This document shows positions 1 to 14,000 of a stretch of 64,000 bases of DNA, piece after piece; the stretch's first letter is position 1; the number at the start of each line of letters is the position of its first letter. The stretch is from Phoronis australis (lineage: Eukaryota > Phoronida > Phoronidae). A program made the translations under genes and the position numbers. Where the stretch lies: positions 513,362 through 577,361 of the forward strand of contig NMRA01000040.1 of assembly GCA_002633005.1 (NCBI GenBank). Reading direction: 5' to 3'. The notes under the pieces are model-generated. The model made no database searches and was not told the origin of the DNA. It worked only from the letters and a program-made list of their open reading frames with translations.

Positions 1-2305
1 CCAACCTTTCATGTTTGTCTTAATTTAGTGATATTTTCCCGTTTTTGCTGATTGGAAGTTTTGCAACTTTTGGGCTTGCAAAACTCTTGGTTCCGCTCAC
101 TTCTCTTTTCTAGCTGGTGCACAAACCTGGCAACAGGAGCGTATGCTTGGCCAAAGACTTCAAAAATCTTGCACAAATTTTCCCATTTCATAAAGCTAGT
201 GTAGCTGGCTGCTTAAAAAAACGAGCTTGAACACACAAAGTGCCCGTTTCCACACCATACACGCCATTTGCATGCAATTGCAGTGTGCCAATAGACAGCG
301 CATTCCCTCTGACATAAGTTCCAGGTTCTTAAAATTGGTGAATAGGAGGTGTCCAATGGTTCGATTGTTTTTACGAATCTGGAATGTGAGGAGTACCTGA
401 ATTTCTTGTAGAATTTCAAATGTCAAGCTTGCAAGCAGTGAAGGTTTAAGAAAACCAGTGACAGTTAAAAATGGTTCAAAGGGCCTGCAAATTGAACTTT
501 TTCATTGGGAATAGAGTAAAAAAATCAAACGAATCATGTTTGTATTCTTCACATGTCGTAAAAATTGCAAAATGCCCAACCAACCTAACAGTTAACAATT
601 TCTGATATAATTGGAAGAGTTAAATTCAATGGGGTCTCAAAAAATATAAAGTGCCTACTGTATTATTTAAATATGGTCCCTGAAAAGTGAAGGCTAATGG
701 CTGATGTGTGAAATTGGTTTTAGAAAGTTGCATTTTGGAAAGTGTAGAACTTAAGAAACTTTTAAGTTCGGATTACACCACAGGTTGTTTTTTGCAATAA
801 TGACTTGTTTAATGTTAAGTATTTGTGTCTTTATCATTTAACACTGAAAACATTATCATTTCATTTTTTTGAAATAACAGTTGTGACTTGGCAAGAGTCA
901 TGTTTTGGCTTTTTCTGTGGTTATTATTTAAAATTCAAATCGTAGCTATTTAAAAGGCACTTTGATCAAAATCTGCTTTCTTGATTGGTCAGTGCTACAG
1001 GACGTGGTTGTATTTCCAGCCAAGATAGGTTATGCAACGCGTGCGCTGCACGAGACTTTTGAAAACATATAATGTGTGTATGTGTGATATTGATTCTGAA
1101 CATTCTTAAAACTAACCACTTACTCACGTGAGCAAATGATTTTTGTTTGAAACATATAACATTAAAAGGAACCATAATGCATTTTCACATGGCAATGATT
1201 CTGCATTCAAATAGCTGTTCAGCCCTCGACAGTCTGAAAATTACCAGGTCATCATTCGTGACCAGACCAAAGTCTCAACTCTGAAATCCACAATCCAGCT
1301 AACTCACGTAATGCAATCTTGATGACAGAAGTGCTGTCGGGGTGATTTCCAGTGTTGCAGCACCCTTTTATCCATTTGACTAAAAATGCTGTAAGGGCGT
1401 TTTCAGGCAATATGACTCAGCTCGCAAAATTGGAGTGCCAAAGTGGAACTAATGCGAGTTGGCCAAAATCCCAGCTCTCATGTCCAAATTTCAGGAGCAG
1501 CTCGTCATACCCAGCCCTGCTATTTAGTCAGTTAATAATCTAATATGCAACTATTTGCACTCATAAACAGCCGCTCCATGCACTCGACACAAACCCTCTC
1601 AGGAAGAGGGTAACTAGAAGCATCAGAATGTTAACCTAAGCTGTGATTCACAATTTCAAGGAATCTTCCCTTATGGAACGAAATGGTGATAGTAATTTTT
1701 CAACCTCGCCAACCAATCACTGCCTTATGCCAACATGTGTTAACATCCATCTTTCTGTAGTGTGATTTTGCATGGTCTAGTGTAGCTTAACTTTCAAAAA
1801 AAAACAATCATTACGGAACGCGCTCTGTGAAGCTTTTCAGTATTTTGTTGCTATTGCATGTACCGATGTTAAAGTCTAAGAATCCATATTTATTAATGTG
1901 CAGCCATTTTTGTACCTATGATGACTTTTTTAATCCAAGAAGTCTTGAATGATTAATTTTTCTATTGCGACAACTGTGATATCTGTCTGTATTTAGTAAG
2001 CCGCTGTTGAATAGTGAGCATTTATAGACCCATTCTTTTTTGTTAGTTTTTTGAATCGTGAAAATCTATTGCGTGTAATAGTGCTGCTAAAAAATCTACA
2101 GACACGCGTGAACAGGGCTTATCATGAACAATGGAGAACAAAGAATCATACAGCAGTCGTCGGCCAACAAGAAATCTATGCATCACTGTCGGGTCTGATG
2201 AACTATAAAAAACTGTTGTCTTCTATTTTATCATTTCGAATTTACCATTGTGATATGTAGTGCCATTGAAGACGGATGACAAGGCATTACTTGTCTTGAA
2301 GTAGT

Positions 2306-2551
2306 ACGGTGAAATCTTGCCAAATTTCGAACAAAATTAGTGGGTAAAATTCCCCACTTTGATTTTTCAAGGGCTGCTAACTTTGTTGTAAATGCCCAAA
2401 ATTTCTCAAAGCTTTGCCAAATGGTAGCTGAAGCAGAGGATTTTTTTACGGGTAAGCATTAATTTGGTGCTACGTATCTTTCATGGAAATATGAGAAAAT
2501 AAAATTTCTCTCGTCAGCCATATTGTGTACTAAATTGGTGATAATTGTACT
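2306..2551. mobile_element. MITE-like element, family 1 (copy A)
   Basis: About 246 bp. It begins ACGGTGAAATCTTGCCAAAT and ends GTACTAAATTGGTGATAATT GTACTG, imperfect inverted ends that match the other family 1 copies. The inner part carries the family string CAGCCATATTGTGTACTAAA near the right end. Confidence 0.6.
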
Positions 2552-5274
2552 GAGAGTGGTGTGTCCATGGGCACATTAAGAACAAAGTCAACAAATGTCA
2601 TTACGCCTGCAGTAAGTATAGTGGATGGCAGGACTCCCTGGTTGGATAGCAGGTGACCCCCACCTTAATACGGTGACCTCTCTTCCTGTGGCCGTCCCAC
2701 TTTTGAGTGCATTTCATTCGTATTATGGCTGCGTCTACAGTAGTTAAAGGCCAAGTAAGGTTGTTTTTCACATTTGGCAAATGTCACCGTGGCTTGCCCC
2801 AGGTCTACGTACACTTGTGCTGACAGATAATGCCCTGGGGAGTCTGCAAGTTTTTTTTTTACTGGTGATCAATGTTCACTTCACCAAAGTTTGAACTTTT
2901 CAGGTAGGTTTGCCAGCCACTATCCTGTTTAGTTTATAGACTTGCATGAAAATCGCAACACTGTCTGCCATAGAAAGTTCAGAATGTACAGCGTATGATG
3001 AGAACCTTTCACTTTGGACTGCCCAAGTGACCGCACTGTGAATTAGAGGTGGATGATAATTGTGGGCTTTCTTCAATGTCGGCATAAATAATTATTAAAA
3101 TTCTGATTTTCTGCAGTTTCCGTGAACTTATCATTATTAAAATACTCAAAATTTTTCAATTGTCTGTGGTCAGCTGACCAATTTGATGGCTTGATGGCGG
3201 CAAAGAATTTATTAAAAAAATGCCGGAAAGTATCCCAGTGCACTAAGTCAGTACTAGAACCCAGAACGCTGTCTACCCACAACACTATCGCCATCTAGGG
3301 ACAAGACATATTCCATCATGTTGCCACTGTGTTGGGAAATGGCTATTGTCAAATGCGGGGTGTTATAATTGTCAATTTTGCCCTGGCCTTGCCATTGAAA
3401 ATTTGAAATACCACCCAAATGTAATTTTGTCAGCACTATTACTGTGGTGATTGTCCGAGATGATTGCTTTTGTATCAACAGCATAAATGTGACCCTAATG
3501 CAGGCAATGCATGTGTGTTGTGCATAATCCTTACAAACATGTTCTGTATACAAATGCAATACAGTTAGCAAAAATATGCAACACCTTAAAGTACACATGA
3601 GAACTAAAAGGTACCTAATGTTCAGCCATGAAGATTTGAAACGAGCAAATATTCAGATATAATCCATCTTTTGGTGAGGATTTTTAGCATTAAGGATATT
3701 ATCAGAATTTATTTTCAAAGGGAAAATGTACAGTAACAATAAGCTTTTGGAGTTTTCTTGATTTTGTAAACAATGTTGAAAATAATCTTTCTGTAACCGA
3801 ATACCAACTTATCTTCAAGTATGAGTTTTTTTGAATGCCAATAATTGTGGCAACGCTTTACTAGTTACCATTTTTGTTTTCTGGTATCGAAGAGTTTCTT
3901 CAATGCTATTTACAAGCCACAATTGGTTTTTGCCATATCAAAGTAGCTTTCCGACCTGTTTTGGCCTAATGCCCTCCTCTAGTTTTAATGATCGAGGCTT
4001 TCTTAAAGTGCTAATATTTTTGGGAACTCCAATCTCCTCTCTCAACAGTACTCGCTAACAAAACTTACACAACTCGCTCACCTTGTGAACTGTCGCAAAC
4101 CGTGCCGCATTTGGACGGGAAGATACCTGCTTTAGTGAAGTGAAAGGAACCCCTTCGACTCGTACACATTTTTATTCTGCCTCCCATATTTGTGCATAAA
4201 AAATGGTGACGGGATTCAAGTCAAATGTTTTGGCAATCTCCCATTCTTGACTTCTTAAGAATTCCATTGTTAAACATCCCCGGTTTTTTAATTACCCAAT
4301 TTAAGCGCACTGGGTGTGACGGTGTGAGCCCAGAGGAGTAGAATAATTATTATTCATAAGTCTGTATTGCCATTTAATAACATCAGCTGGTTTCACCATT
4401 CTTGGAAGCTATTTCCCTCTTGGTGGGAGTGTTAGTCATTGGGAAACCAATACACATGTCAAACCCTGTTTAACATATTGACAACCACTTAAATCTCGAA
4501 ACAAAATAATTCTCTGTAGCTCTCGTCAATCCTTGAAAAGTTTAAAGAGCAGGTTTGAAAATTCTTCACAAAGTTTTAGTATACTAAATCGGCAACGTTT
4601 TCCAGCAGTTTAGGAAACTTAAGTCGATGGCTGCATGGATAGGCCATTCACTTCAGAATCTGCTTTTTTGTCGCAAATTTGAAATATGTACAACCTCAAC
4701 AGTGACAACAAATTTTTTCTTACCTTTCAGCTCAGAAGAGCTGATTTCATGGTGATGCTGGTATGAAAATCATTCCAATTCTGTTTGCATTTGAAGTGAG
4801 CGGAAACATGGTTCATGTTCACTTATTTATTTATGCAAATACGACAGACTTAATACAAATACCTTGAATTTCTACCTGCTAAAGTGGCCATGTTCTAGCT
4901 GACTTTGACATTTCAAAAGCAAACATGTTTGACAACTTGGGCAATTGAGATGGGCTCTCGGTTTGTATTCATAAAGTCATTTCCTGGATTTGCCTCTACG
5001 AAATACCTGCAGAGCAAAATTGTCACGTGAATTGTACTCTTAGTATTAAAGGCGAAATAAATATGCATCTTCTGTCAAAAAGGAAACTTGTGATTTACGC
5101 CCCTCATTGTTACAAAATTAGTCTCCTTTTGTTCTTTACTCAGATTGGAAATGATTTCTATTTTCAGGAAGAATTTTCAGACCAGGCCCATTAAATCGTT
5201 TGACACAGCGGGCGGGTTAGTGTTAGCCGCCTTTGTTGGCAGTCAGAACGGTTGTTTTTGCATTTTACAAAGGT

Positions 5275-5424
5275 TGATTACATGGCTGCAGATATTGGAC
5301 GTTGTTCCAAACGTTGTTTTATGACATTTACACGGTAAAACTTACTTTCATCGGAAATTTAAAAAAGAATGAAATTTCACACGACCGCCACATTGTGTAC
5401 TGAATTGTTTAAGTATTACCGTAC
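5275..5424. mobile_element. MITE-like element, family 1 (partial copy)
   Basis: The right end GCCACATTGTGTACTGAATT and a terminal ATTACCGTA match the family; the left boundary is uncertain. Confidence 0.4.
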
Positions 5425-5602
5425 ATTGTCTAACCAGTGGTGTCGTGTTTATGGGCATAGTATCACATTCCTGTGAGGTGTGGTTTTACTTGTTTTACAA
5501 GTACAACTACACCGGATTTCACAAGGAGTCGGAAGCGCGAGGGCGCGTCGATATTTACCGTTGTTATATATAGCCGGCGACATTCATCAGTATTGATCTG
5601 GG

Positions 5603-5728
5603 GTGCCATCAACATTTATTAACTTTAATCCGAACGTGAGCTACCTGGCGAACACGCCCACACGTGTACTTCAACGATTTCAAATCATACCCTTATTACC
5701 AGTAGTTATATGGTTGCGTTGTTACAAG
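5603..5728 (+). CDS. Weak candidate first coding exon / promoter region
   Basis: An ATG at 5603 opens a 42-codon frame (MPSTFINFNPNVSYLANTPT, then a hydrophobic run IIPLLPVVIWLRCYK) that ends at a good donor, ACAAG|GTAAAT, in phase 0, the phase needed by exon A. A TATATATA string sits about 35 nt upstream (near 5565) and the 5520-5580 stretch is locally rich in CpG. A short hydrophobic N-terminal segment would suit an intermembrane-space protein. Against it: no arginine-rich targeting peptide is obvious, no residue is conserved, and such ATG-to-donor coincidences are common by chance. The real first exon may lie upstream of the window. Confidence 0.18.
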
Positions 5729-8700
5729 GTAAATAGTTCGCTGCTAAATAGCGACGGTGTTAGCTGCGGAAACAATAGCGGGGCTATCTGTTTGAATCTC
5801 TGACGTGGAGGATATTGGAATTTTAATCTGCATTTAGTGGTGTTTAGACACCGACATTGCTTTAGATGGAGCAGACACTAATTGTCAAACCAACATCCAA
5901 CGATACTTATGTCACGTTAAAACTAAAAATCTCCTACGGTACTTCAATTTCTAAAGAATAAATTAAGTTGCAACATCGAGTCATAGGTGGGCCTCGCTTT
6001 TTATTTACTTGAACTTAAAATTGAAAATAAGAAACACACACAAACAGTTTTGCAAGTGGTGATCCTATTTTAGTGGCATATTCCAATTAGTGAGAGTCGT
6101 TCCCCGATACAAACTGGTGAAGATCAAAGAATGGGCCACCATCTACACCGTAGTTGGGTTGCAGTTCCCAAGACTTTCTTAGCAACAGTTGCATAATTAG
6201 TTTACTTCCAATGTAGCTTGCAAGCATCACATATTAACCAAAACTTCTGTCAGCTAATCTTGGACAATGGAATATCTACAAATGCAATTCTGAGATCTCC
6301 TAGTCTACCATTTTTGCACTTACTGAAAACAAACTCTTACCTCTCTTGATTGATAGCAGTCTACATCTTCACACCGGCTGGTTCCGCTTAAAAAACCAGG
6401 CGTGACCAGAGGTCCCAAGTGGAGTAACAATGGGTTGACTTTAGTGTAGTAGGTCGGTGTTTTTTTTGTCAACAATGATCGGTGATTCCTAACCACAAGT
6501 TGGTCTCACCAACAAAACCAGTCCATAATCAACAATTGTTAAATCGGCTTATCATAACAAACCATTTAATTACTTGTTTGTTTGTGTCGTTAATCGAGCC
6601 TTTATCATACTCAGACATCAGACCGTGGGTTCCCCAAGTCCACTGTTGGTTCTTAAAGTGTGTGCACTATGAGCGAAAATTGATTTTATTAAAATGTTTT
6701 TAGCATGTGGTGTTTTCATTTCCAATAAACTCTCAAACGGGGTTTGTGGTGATGTATCTTTGGTTCAATTTGCAGCTTAAGACATCCGGAAAGCTGTGTT
6801 GACGTTGTTTTAAGTTTCAAGTAATAGTAATGAATGTGATCCCCTTGAACTAAGTTGAATCTGGAATTGCAGTAGAACAAATTAAAAATTTACAGTGAAA
6901 ACACTACATTTATTATTGTCCATTATTTGCTAAGAGTACGTTAGCAAATAAAACGTACATGTACTTAGATCAAATAGCTGTTGAAATCGATTCTGTTGAA
7001 AAATGCTCACTCGCTGGAATAAAAGCCGCCACTGTCTGTTCTTATTTGACACAGCGGAGATATGACGTTGCGGTAAACGATGCCATCGCATGCCAGTTGT
7101 CCACTTCACGATCTCACTCCCACACTGTATGAATTGGCAACAAATCAATTGGGAAGGACAAACAGCGGGAAATTAGTATTAATAGTCCAACAATCTAGTT
7201 CAAGTGCGGCCTAAGTGGAAATTTGCATGGATTATAACTTAACTCGTGGGTGGGGATGAAGTAATTGCCGACGAACTCGAGCCGTTCGATAGTGCCTGGT
7301 ATTAGCTCAGGCTACCGAGAAGTGGATTGACGCGAGATGACTACTTCAGCACAGAGTTTTCCGTCTAGACTTGTTACAAGATTATAGGTTACTTTTGTAA
7401 GTGCCAATGATTAATAGTCCTACACCACTGGTTTGATCTTCAAGTAGAAACACCCATTGATGAAGTGAGCATACTCTGCATGTTGTTAAATGGATATAAA
7501 ATCCTTAAGTTGCCATCAATTAAAATTGTTTATATTGCGTGAAATTAAGACACTTTCCGCCATTTTGCATATCTCTGTGTTTAGATCAGCCAATGGCCCC
7601 GCGTTCTGTTTATTACAGTTATCTGATTGGATACTCGTGACCACCTACTTGACTGAGATAATAATGATACTGCTTGTAGTCACTTGTAAAAGTTGTGAAG
7701 TGGGAAAAAAGCATCCTAATTTGTTCACCTTTCAATGTAGTGCATATGCCTACGAAGATGAGGCCCCTCTTCAGTTTTTGCCACTAATTAACAAAGTATA
7801 ATCCTTTCAAGTGCCTTTGATGTTTAATTTCAATGGGTAAGCTTACCAAGTCAACAGTCACTTCACTACGTAATCCAATTTCATTGTCTAAGCTGCCAGA
7901 CCGTTAATTCAGCCAACCTGTTTTCTTTCTGGGACTTATTTACCAATAACGTAGGATTACTCAGCTAGAAATCTCTTTTTCAAATAGTCTTTGGAGCCGT
8001 CAGCCAATTCTATGTCTACAAAATGCCATTTACGACATGAATTGTTTGATCCGCCCTGCACACACAATTCACAAATATTGTTATAAGCCTGTTTGTCTCT
8101 TCTCAGTTGACCTGATTTCACCTGTTGTATATGACCTAACAGATGCATTGTCTTTATGCCAGTCTAAACATTAACCAGTTAACGACCATATGGGTGATCA
8201 GTTGTATGTTGCTCACAAAAATATTGTTTATGCTTCACTTACTTAGCGTGCAATGTTGAGGAAACATGAAATTTTATGAAATTTCGAGAGCCCCATGCAG
8301 TACTAATTAGGTCAAGTCGAAATCACAAGCTTCAAACGTAAATTGATTATGTTAGTGACAGCAACCCTTTGAATCTATTGATGGTCTATTCTTTTATCGT
8401 GTGTAATCGCTAAGTCGAGGTTTGAAAATCTAAAACGAAGGGTTCCAACCCGAACCAGGAACCAAAACCATGGTTTTCTAAGACGGAGATATACAGGGCT
8501 TGAATGAAAATGAACATTAATTTTTAACATATTTATTAACGTAGTTTGTACTGTCTGTGCTGGTGTCAAAAAACCACACTCAGTGACACTTCCAGGAATA
8601 TGTTAACACTGGGTAGGACGCTAGAAAAATGTCCAAATTTGGATAACTTTGGAACGTCTTATCTGAGAAACAGGTGATTTGATTCATATGAGACTTTGGA

Positions 8701-9396
8701 ATACTATGGTTTATGCATTGTCCTCCAAAAAAGTTGTTGGGAATTGTTCTTAATATGTTCCACTTTTGCATGAGGGATTATTAAAAATGTGACTTTTATG
8801 ATTTCCTGGAAAAACGAAACTGAAACATTGTTTTTGAGGTATCACCTTGTATACTGATATCAAATTAAAATTTTATCATGTTAGTAATACTATTGTTTTG
8901 CTGTCATTGTACCTTTCCTTTTTCTGCTAAGTTTTACTGAAGAGACATGGTCGTGTGACGCAATTAATAACAGATTGGTAAAAAGTCAAAAATCAAATTC
9001 TACAAGCTTCCTACGTTTAGAAAATATGTCCTTTTACTGAGTTAAAATCTGTAGTTTTGTAGATATTTGTCTAAATTCCGAAGACCTGTCAGTATGGTTC
9101 TACATAACCTTGATCAATCTTTTCCTTTGGAAAACAGGTGATAAACAAATTTTCATAATAGGTTGAGAAGACTTACAGTGTAAGTACACTTATTATCGAC
9201 CTTACATCCACATATGTCAGGTTGTTTTGTTGTTGTTTGACTGACAAGACAGACTTGTTATGTATGAGGAGTTGTTTTGTCTATGTCATTTTGTCCTATT
9301 GTCTGAGAAACAGGAAGGGTTAATTAGACTCTTCCCAGGAAGTGTATAGCCATAAAATATGATAAGTTGTGTGACATCACTTTTGAACGTCACCAG

Positions 9397-9450
9397 CTTT
9401 ACCTTGTTTTCTGAGTGACAAACGATTACCTTGTTCTCTGAGTGACAAAT
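9397..9450. repeat. 28-bp tandem duplication
   Basis: ACCTTGTTTTCTGAGTGACA AACGATT is followed at once by ACCTTGTTCTCTGAGTGACA AATGA. Confidence 0.85.
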
Positions 9451-10756
9451 GACCGCTGTCATATCCGTGGTCTTGGTCTTTATTTGTCATGTGCTTACGG
9501 TATGGTAAAAACTGTTTGCTGACGTCAAATCAGTGATTCTGTGAACGAGGCATTCAGTTTTGAATATGTCCTGTAAAACCCCGTCTCAGAGAATTCTGTA
9601 ATTAAAGCTTGATTGTCATGTACAGTTAGTTGTTTAGGGCTTGTAGGGTAGTTAGTTTTTTGTCATTAGTGGTCACTGTCAGTACCATCCAGAGAGGTGA
9701 AGTGCTGTACAGAAAAGAGCTTGCTATGAAAGGAGTAGGGGGAGGGATCTGTTGAATTAAACAGCGTTAGGTCTTTAGATCTAATACATTTGCTATGGGA
9801 CAGTTTCCACCCCCCCCCCCGCAAAAGTGCATGTGTACGTTTACACCCTTCTTTATCCCTTCAGTAACAAGCTTGTCACTAATTTGTGGTCTACCCTGAG
9901 ACAATGGAGTCAAAAAAACTTAAAAGACTTTGACATCTGGATAAGAAATGACAAACGACTTAAGATAAAGGCCATTGTTCAGCCCAGAACAAGATTTCCA
10001 TTGGCCAAGATATGTGATAACCTGAATGGGGTGATGGTTTAGAGGTGCCACTCTGAGATAAATTGTTGTTAAAGGTCCTTAGAGGAGGGAAATCGTCCTT
10101 GAAAGGTGTTGATATTCTCAGCTGAGTAGTGCTTTGATTGGGAAGTTTACCTGTGGACGGGATATCCTGTTTGGTTCAGGAACAATGATAGAGAGTGATA
10201 AAAATAGAGTCCATTCAGCTACAGAACTGATTCATTGTTTGTAGCTGGGATCTTATCTGCCAAATGTCGGGGACACTTCAGATTTTCCTAGCAATATTCA
10301 CACCTGAACTTTTTGTCACTTGTACGCGAATAAATTATCTATTACATTGTTATTAATGCGTTTTGGTCGCTTTTTAAGTTATTCTGTTCAATACTCAGTA
10401 GCTGGAAATGCAATTTCTGCGGTCTCCTTAACTTGAACAAGTGAAGTAACGTTGTCTTTTGTACTTCCTCTGTTGTAAAGATGCGCTCAGTTTTGGGCAT
10501 GAAAGGGAATGAATGAATGAGATGCTTGACTTTTGCAAAGCAACAATCATAGTAGAGTCTTTTTATCATGTTTCAGTAAATAATTCAGTCAAACTAAAAT
10601 CCAGAACTGTTTTATTTGAAGTTTACACTAATTGAAGACGAATAAATCAATCCTTACTTCATTCAAGGAAAGTATAGGATATTTGTGATGTTCTCTGGTT
10701 TACATTAATCATTGATGCGAAACTCAAACCCCTTTTTCTGAAAGTTCAGCCTCCCG

Positions 10757-10880
10757 TTCAGTAACACTAGGACCTCGCTAAAAAGCAAGACTTCGTGAGA
10801 TTACGTGATATATTGCTGTGTATTTTAAATGGGATCACGTGACTTTGGCTAGATTTTAGCTAGGACCTAGCGTTACTGAA
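10757..10880. mobile_element. 124-bp hairpin MITE just upstream of exon A
   Basis: Arms 10757-10783 and 10854-10880 are inverted copies of 27 bp with 24 matches (TTCAGTAACACTAGGACCTC against TTCAGTAACGCTAGGTCCTA). Inside, ATTACGTGAT and ATCACGTGAC form a second inverted pair, so the element can fold over most of its length. It ends 58 bp before exon A and so overlaps the branch-point zone of that intron. Confidence 0.7.
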
Positions 10881-10938
10881 TGCACGCCAGGTTTGTCGTA
10901 ACTTTGTTGATTGAAAAGTTTGTGGTTATTTTTTTCAG

Positions 10939-11083
10939 GCTGAGAAACCGGAAGCGTGCAAAGTGGCAGTGCTTGGTCGACGAGAGAAGAGATTTTTGGA
11001 CTTTGCCTCCGTCGAGTTCAATGGCAAGATCTATATGACCCCTCAAGACTTCTTAGAGTCTGTAACAGAGGAAACCCCACGGC
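10939..11083 (+). CDS. MICU3: MICU3-like exon A: N-terminal core segment (EF-hand-like lobe entry)
   Basis: A 145-nt exon. The acceptor is a long T tract ending TTTTTTCAG; the donor is CGGC|GTAAGG. It starts in phase 0 (GCT GAG AAA CCG) and ends in phase 1. It reads AEKPEACKVAVLGRREKRF, then LDFASVEFNGKIYMTPQDFL and ESVTEETPR. The R-E-K-R-F...FAS-E-x-x-G-x-x-YMTP-DFL-SV pattern is the hallmark of the first conserved block of MICU2/MICU3 proteins, just after the poorly conserved N-terminal tail. There is no in-frame ATG that could serve as a start within the block, so an upstream exon must supply the N-terminus. A 124-bp palindromic element ends 58 bp upstream of this exon. Confidence 0.92.
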
Positions 11084-14000
11084 GTAAGGATACACATTTT
11101 TGCATTTTAAAGTAATTAAAACTGCTATGAGCCAGTCTTCCATCACGAACATGAACATTTGCTTTAGACCACTTACGGTCATGAAATTGGTCTCAAATTG
11201 GTCCTTAGTGAAATAAAAAAGGATTTGAAGGTTTGGAAGGAACTGACGGTTTGCTATTGGACGAGACTAGGCTTTAAGTTGGATTGTCACGGCGTGTCAT
11301 TTTACGTGCCCAGCATGGTCTCGGTGAATAACGAACTGTCGGGTCTTTGCAAAAAGAGAAATAATTTATCATCCGAGCACGCGGAAGTTGAGACCAATTT
11401 TAAGTCACGTCAATAAGAAGTTCATTTCTTGGAAGAAACACAGGATTGTAGCCGCTTTAAAGTGGACCTTGTACGCTAATTTTTTATCTCTGTGACTGCT
11501 TGGTCAAAGTAGTTAGAAACACAACATATAAGAGACAGTGTGAATATGAAGTTGGTTGAAAATTGCCAACGTTTTCAAAACCGAGTTTTGAGTAAAAAAT
11601 GACGTAAATCACTCAACCGTATCCACTAGTGCTGGGGAATTACACTGCATGACGCAGGCTACGTGAGCTGTCAAGGTACGTCATTAGTGCAAAGATCACC
11701 TATTTGCAGAATTTTTTGTTTTCATATTTACAAGTCGTTTTGAATACAACTGCACTTTATTTAGCATAGACAATGTTCAAATAGCGTTGTCGTTTAGTTC
11801 TTGCTATATATTATCATAGGAGCCTGAGCTATTGATATTCGTAAAAGCATTGTTGTCATAATTTTTATGTAGTTATAACACATTGCACATTGATGATAAT
11901 CCTATCCTTAGGGTCAAAAACTGTGAAACAAATGAAACTGATCTAGTTTGATTGCTGCAGCAGTGTTGGTCAAAAGTCATTTGTTTCAGTTCTACATTTA
12001 AGTTGGTTGGTTATGTGTCTGTAAGACCTTGTGATCAATAATGATGAAAGAGGGTTGATGAAATATTCACAGGCTCATTCAGAAAGTGGACTGCACTTCA
12101 ACTAAACTTTTCAAAAGATTTATTCATATCTGAATTATATGAAAAGATTTATTCGTTGTCGTACCATGTTAAGTTATCACCCAGCTGGAAACTTTATTTT
12201 TATGTTTAAGCTCAATTAACTGATTGAATCTGTTTGGACAGTTCAAAAAGACCACAGAAAAGGACATACGAATACAGTTAAGGCCCAAAAAACGTCAATT
12301 GGTTCTTCATCTGAGGTTTTTATGAAAATTGAGTCGACGCTGTGGTATTTTTTAGTAGCTCACAGCTTCAAAAACTTTCTCATGAAACGAGCAATTATGA
12401 TGCGGGATTAGTTTTTGTTTTTTACTCACCCCATTATAAATACTGATGCTTGAAACCTTTCTTACCCTTGTATATACATGTGTCTGTGTGCAGATTTTCA
12501 AAAAACACTTGACCTTGGCTGAAATTGATCCAGGCGGGCATTTTTGGCCGGTGACGCAGGTATCAAAATGAGTCGGGGTAAAGACCTGTAGAACTGAATG
12601 CTTTTTGACCTAATTGCATTTTCACCTCTGGGTTCTGTCAGTGACTTCAGAACTAACTTCAAACCTCATCCATTGGAGGAGTGAATGTGAAGCAGATGAT
12701 GCAGGCTATCGTCTGCTCTATCAGCCAGACCAATCAGGTCTTTATGGCACCTTAATGAGTCATCAACAGCTCGTTTCCACTAGGGTGGTGTTGTTGCGAT
12801 GACTTTCTAATCACCAGTGATGACACAACCCTGCACTGCTCGGCCATTGTCTCAATTCATCACTGACTGAGCCCAGCACTTGTCAGTTTATGATGAATTG
12901 GTCAAGCCTCCCCTCTGTTGTCTGTCAGCCAGGGTCATCAACCTGTCGCTCTCCAGACAAGTGGGATTTCTAGCATTCTGGGACACACGCGTCTTGCCCG
13001 GTTTGCCCCGGTGCTCCCCGAAGTCATGTTCACTTGGTGTTACTTTGCTCGCGGCTCAGTGCACACCTGTTCTGTCGATCGATCTGGACGTCAGATCTCA
13101 GCTAAAGGATTCTTAACTGGTGCATATAAACACTACAGACTTGAGCTTTGTTGGTGTTGACGGCTGGTTGAGACAAGGAAAATTTTGAGACTGTTTTGTG
13201 GAACACTATTGCATGATGAGTAACATCGGCTGTTTTATTGTTGTGACTTTAGTCAATATGAACTAGTGTTGGGATTTGCAAAATTTTCAGTGTCACATGT
13301 TAATTAGAGACTGGCGGCGTAATCACGGATTCCTGGAAGTTTTTTTACTTCAGGCACTCCAAAGTTTTGAATTTCAACACCTGTTCTATAAAATCAGTAT
13401 CAGCTTATCTATCACCAATTTCATATGATTTTGTTCTTCCAAGAAATTGGTAATAAGCGAAGTTTCACAGCTTTTGGCTGACTGCCTGCTCAACACAGAC
13501 TTTTTAAAACAGAACATTCACGTGGTGTCTTTTCCAACAAACTCATTTTCACAAAGACCCATGCACCGCCTTAGACCTAATTCCATCGCTCCAAAAGTTC
13601 TCACCAGGTAGACCATTTTGGTGTTCTATATTTACTTATACCTGCTGTGTGTCCAGTTGTCACTGGACACTTCCTGAATGAATGCACCAGTATCACCTCG
13701 CCCATTATCTGGGACCTGGATGCAACTGAAAGCCCAGTGTAATTGACACACTACTGCCCGAGGACTTGGCCAACTATTGAGAGGATCTTGAGTGTGAAAC
13801 CCTAATTCGTGTCTAATTAGGAGCTAAACTGACCAGAATAAGCTAATAAATCCCTACTCACTAACTCGCCATTGATTCATAGGCAGCTTAGCTTTTCCAG
13901 TGTAGGATTGCGGTCAGTGTATAGCAGGCGTAACCCTGGTGAGGCGCACCAAGAAACTGCACCAAGGACCTGCCTGTCGTGACCACCTATCTTGTTAAAT

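Larger units (their letters stand above)
1..10938. other. 5' flank or first intron: no recognised gene
   Basis: No open frame here shows a recognisable protein motif, and all are short. The stretch contains two MITE-like copies (2306-2551 and about 5275-5424), an 11-base C run at 9810-9820, a 28-bp tandem duplication at 9397-9450 and the hairpin element at 10757-10880. Otherwise it is AT-rich unique-looking sequence. Confidence 0.6.

Noticed and set aside
3254-3598. 114-codon minus-strand frame
   Set aside because: Cysteine/threonine-rich chance frame with no domain, no splice context and no bias in base composition.
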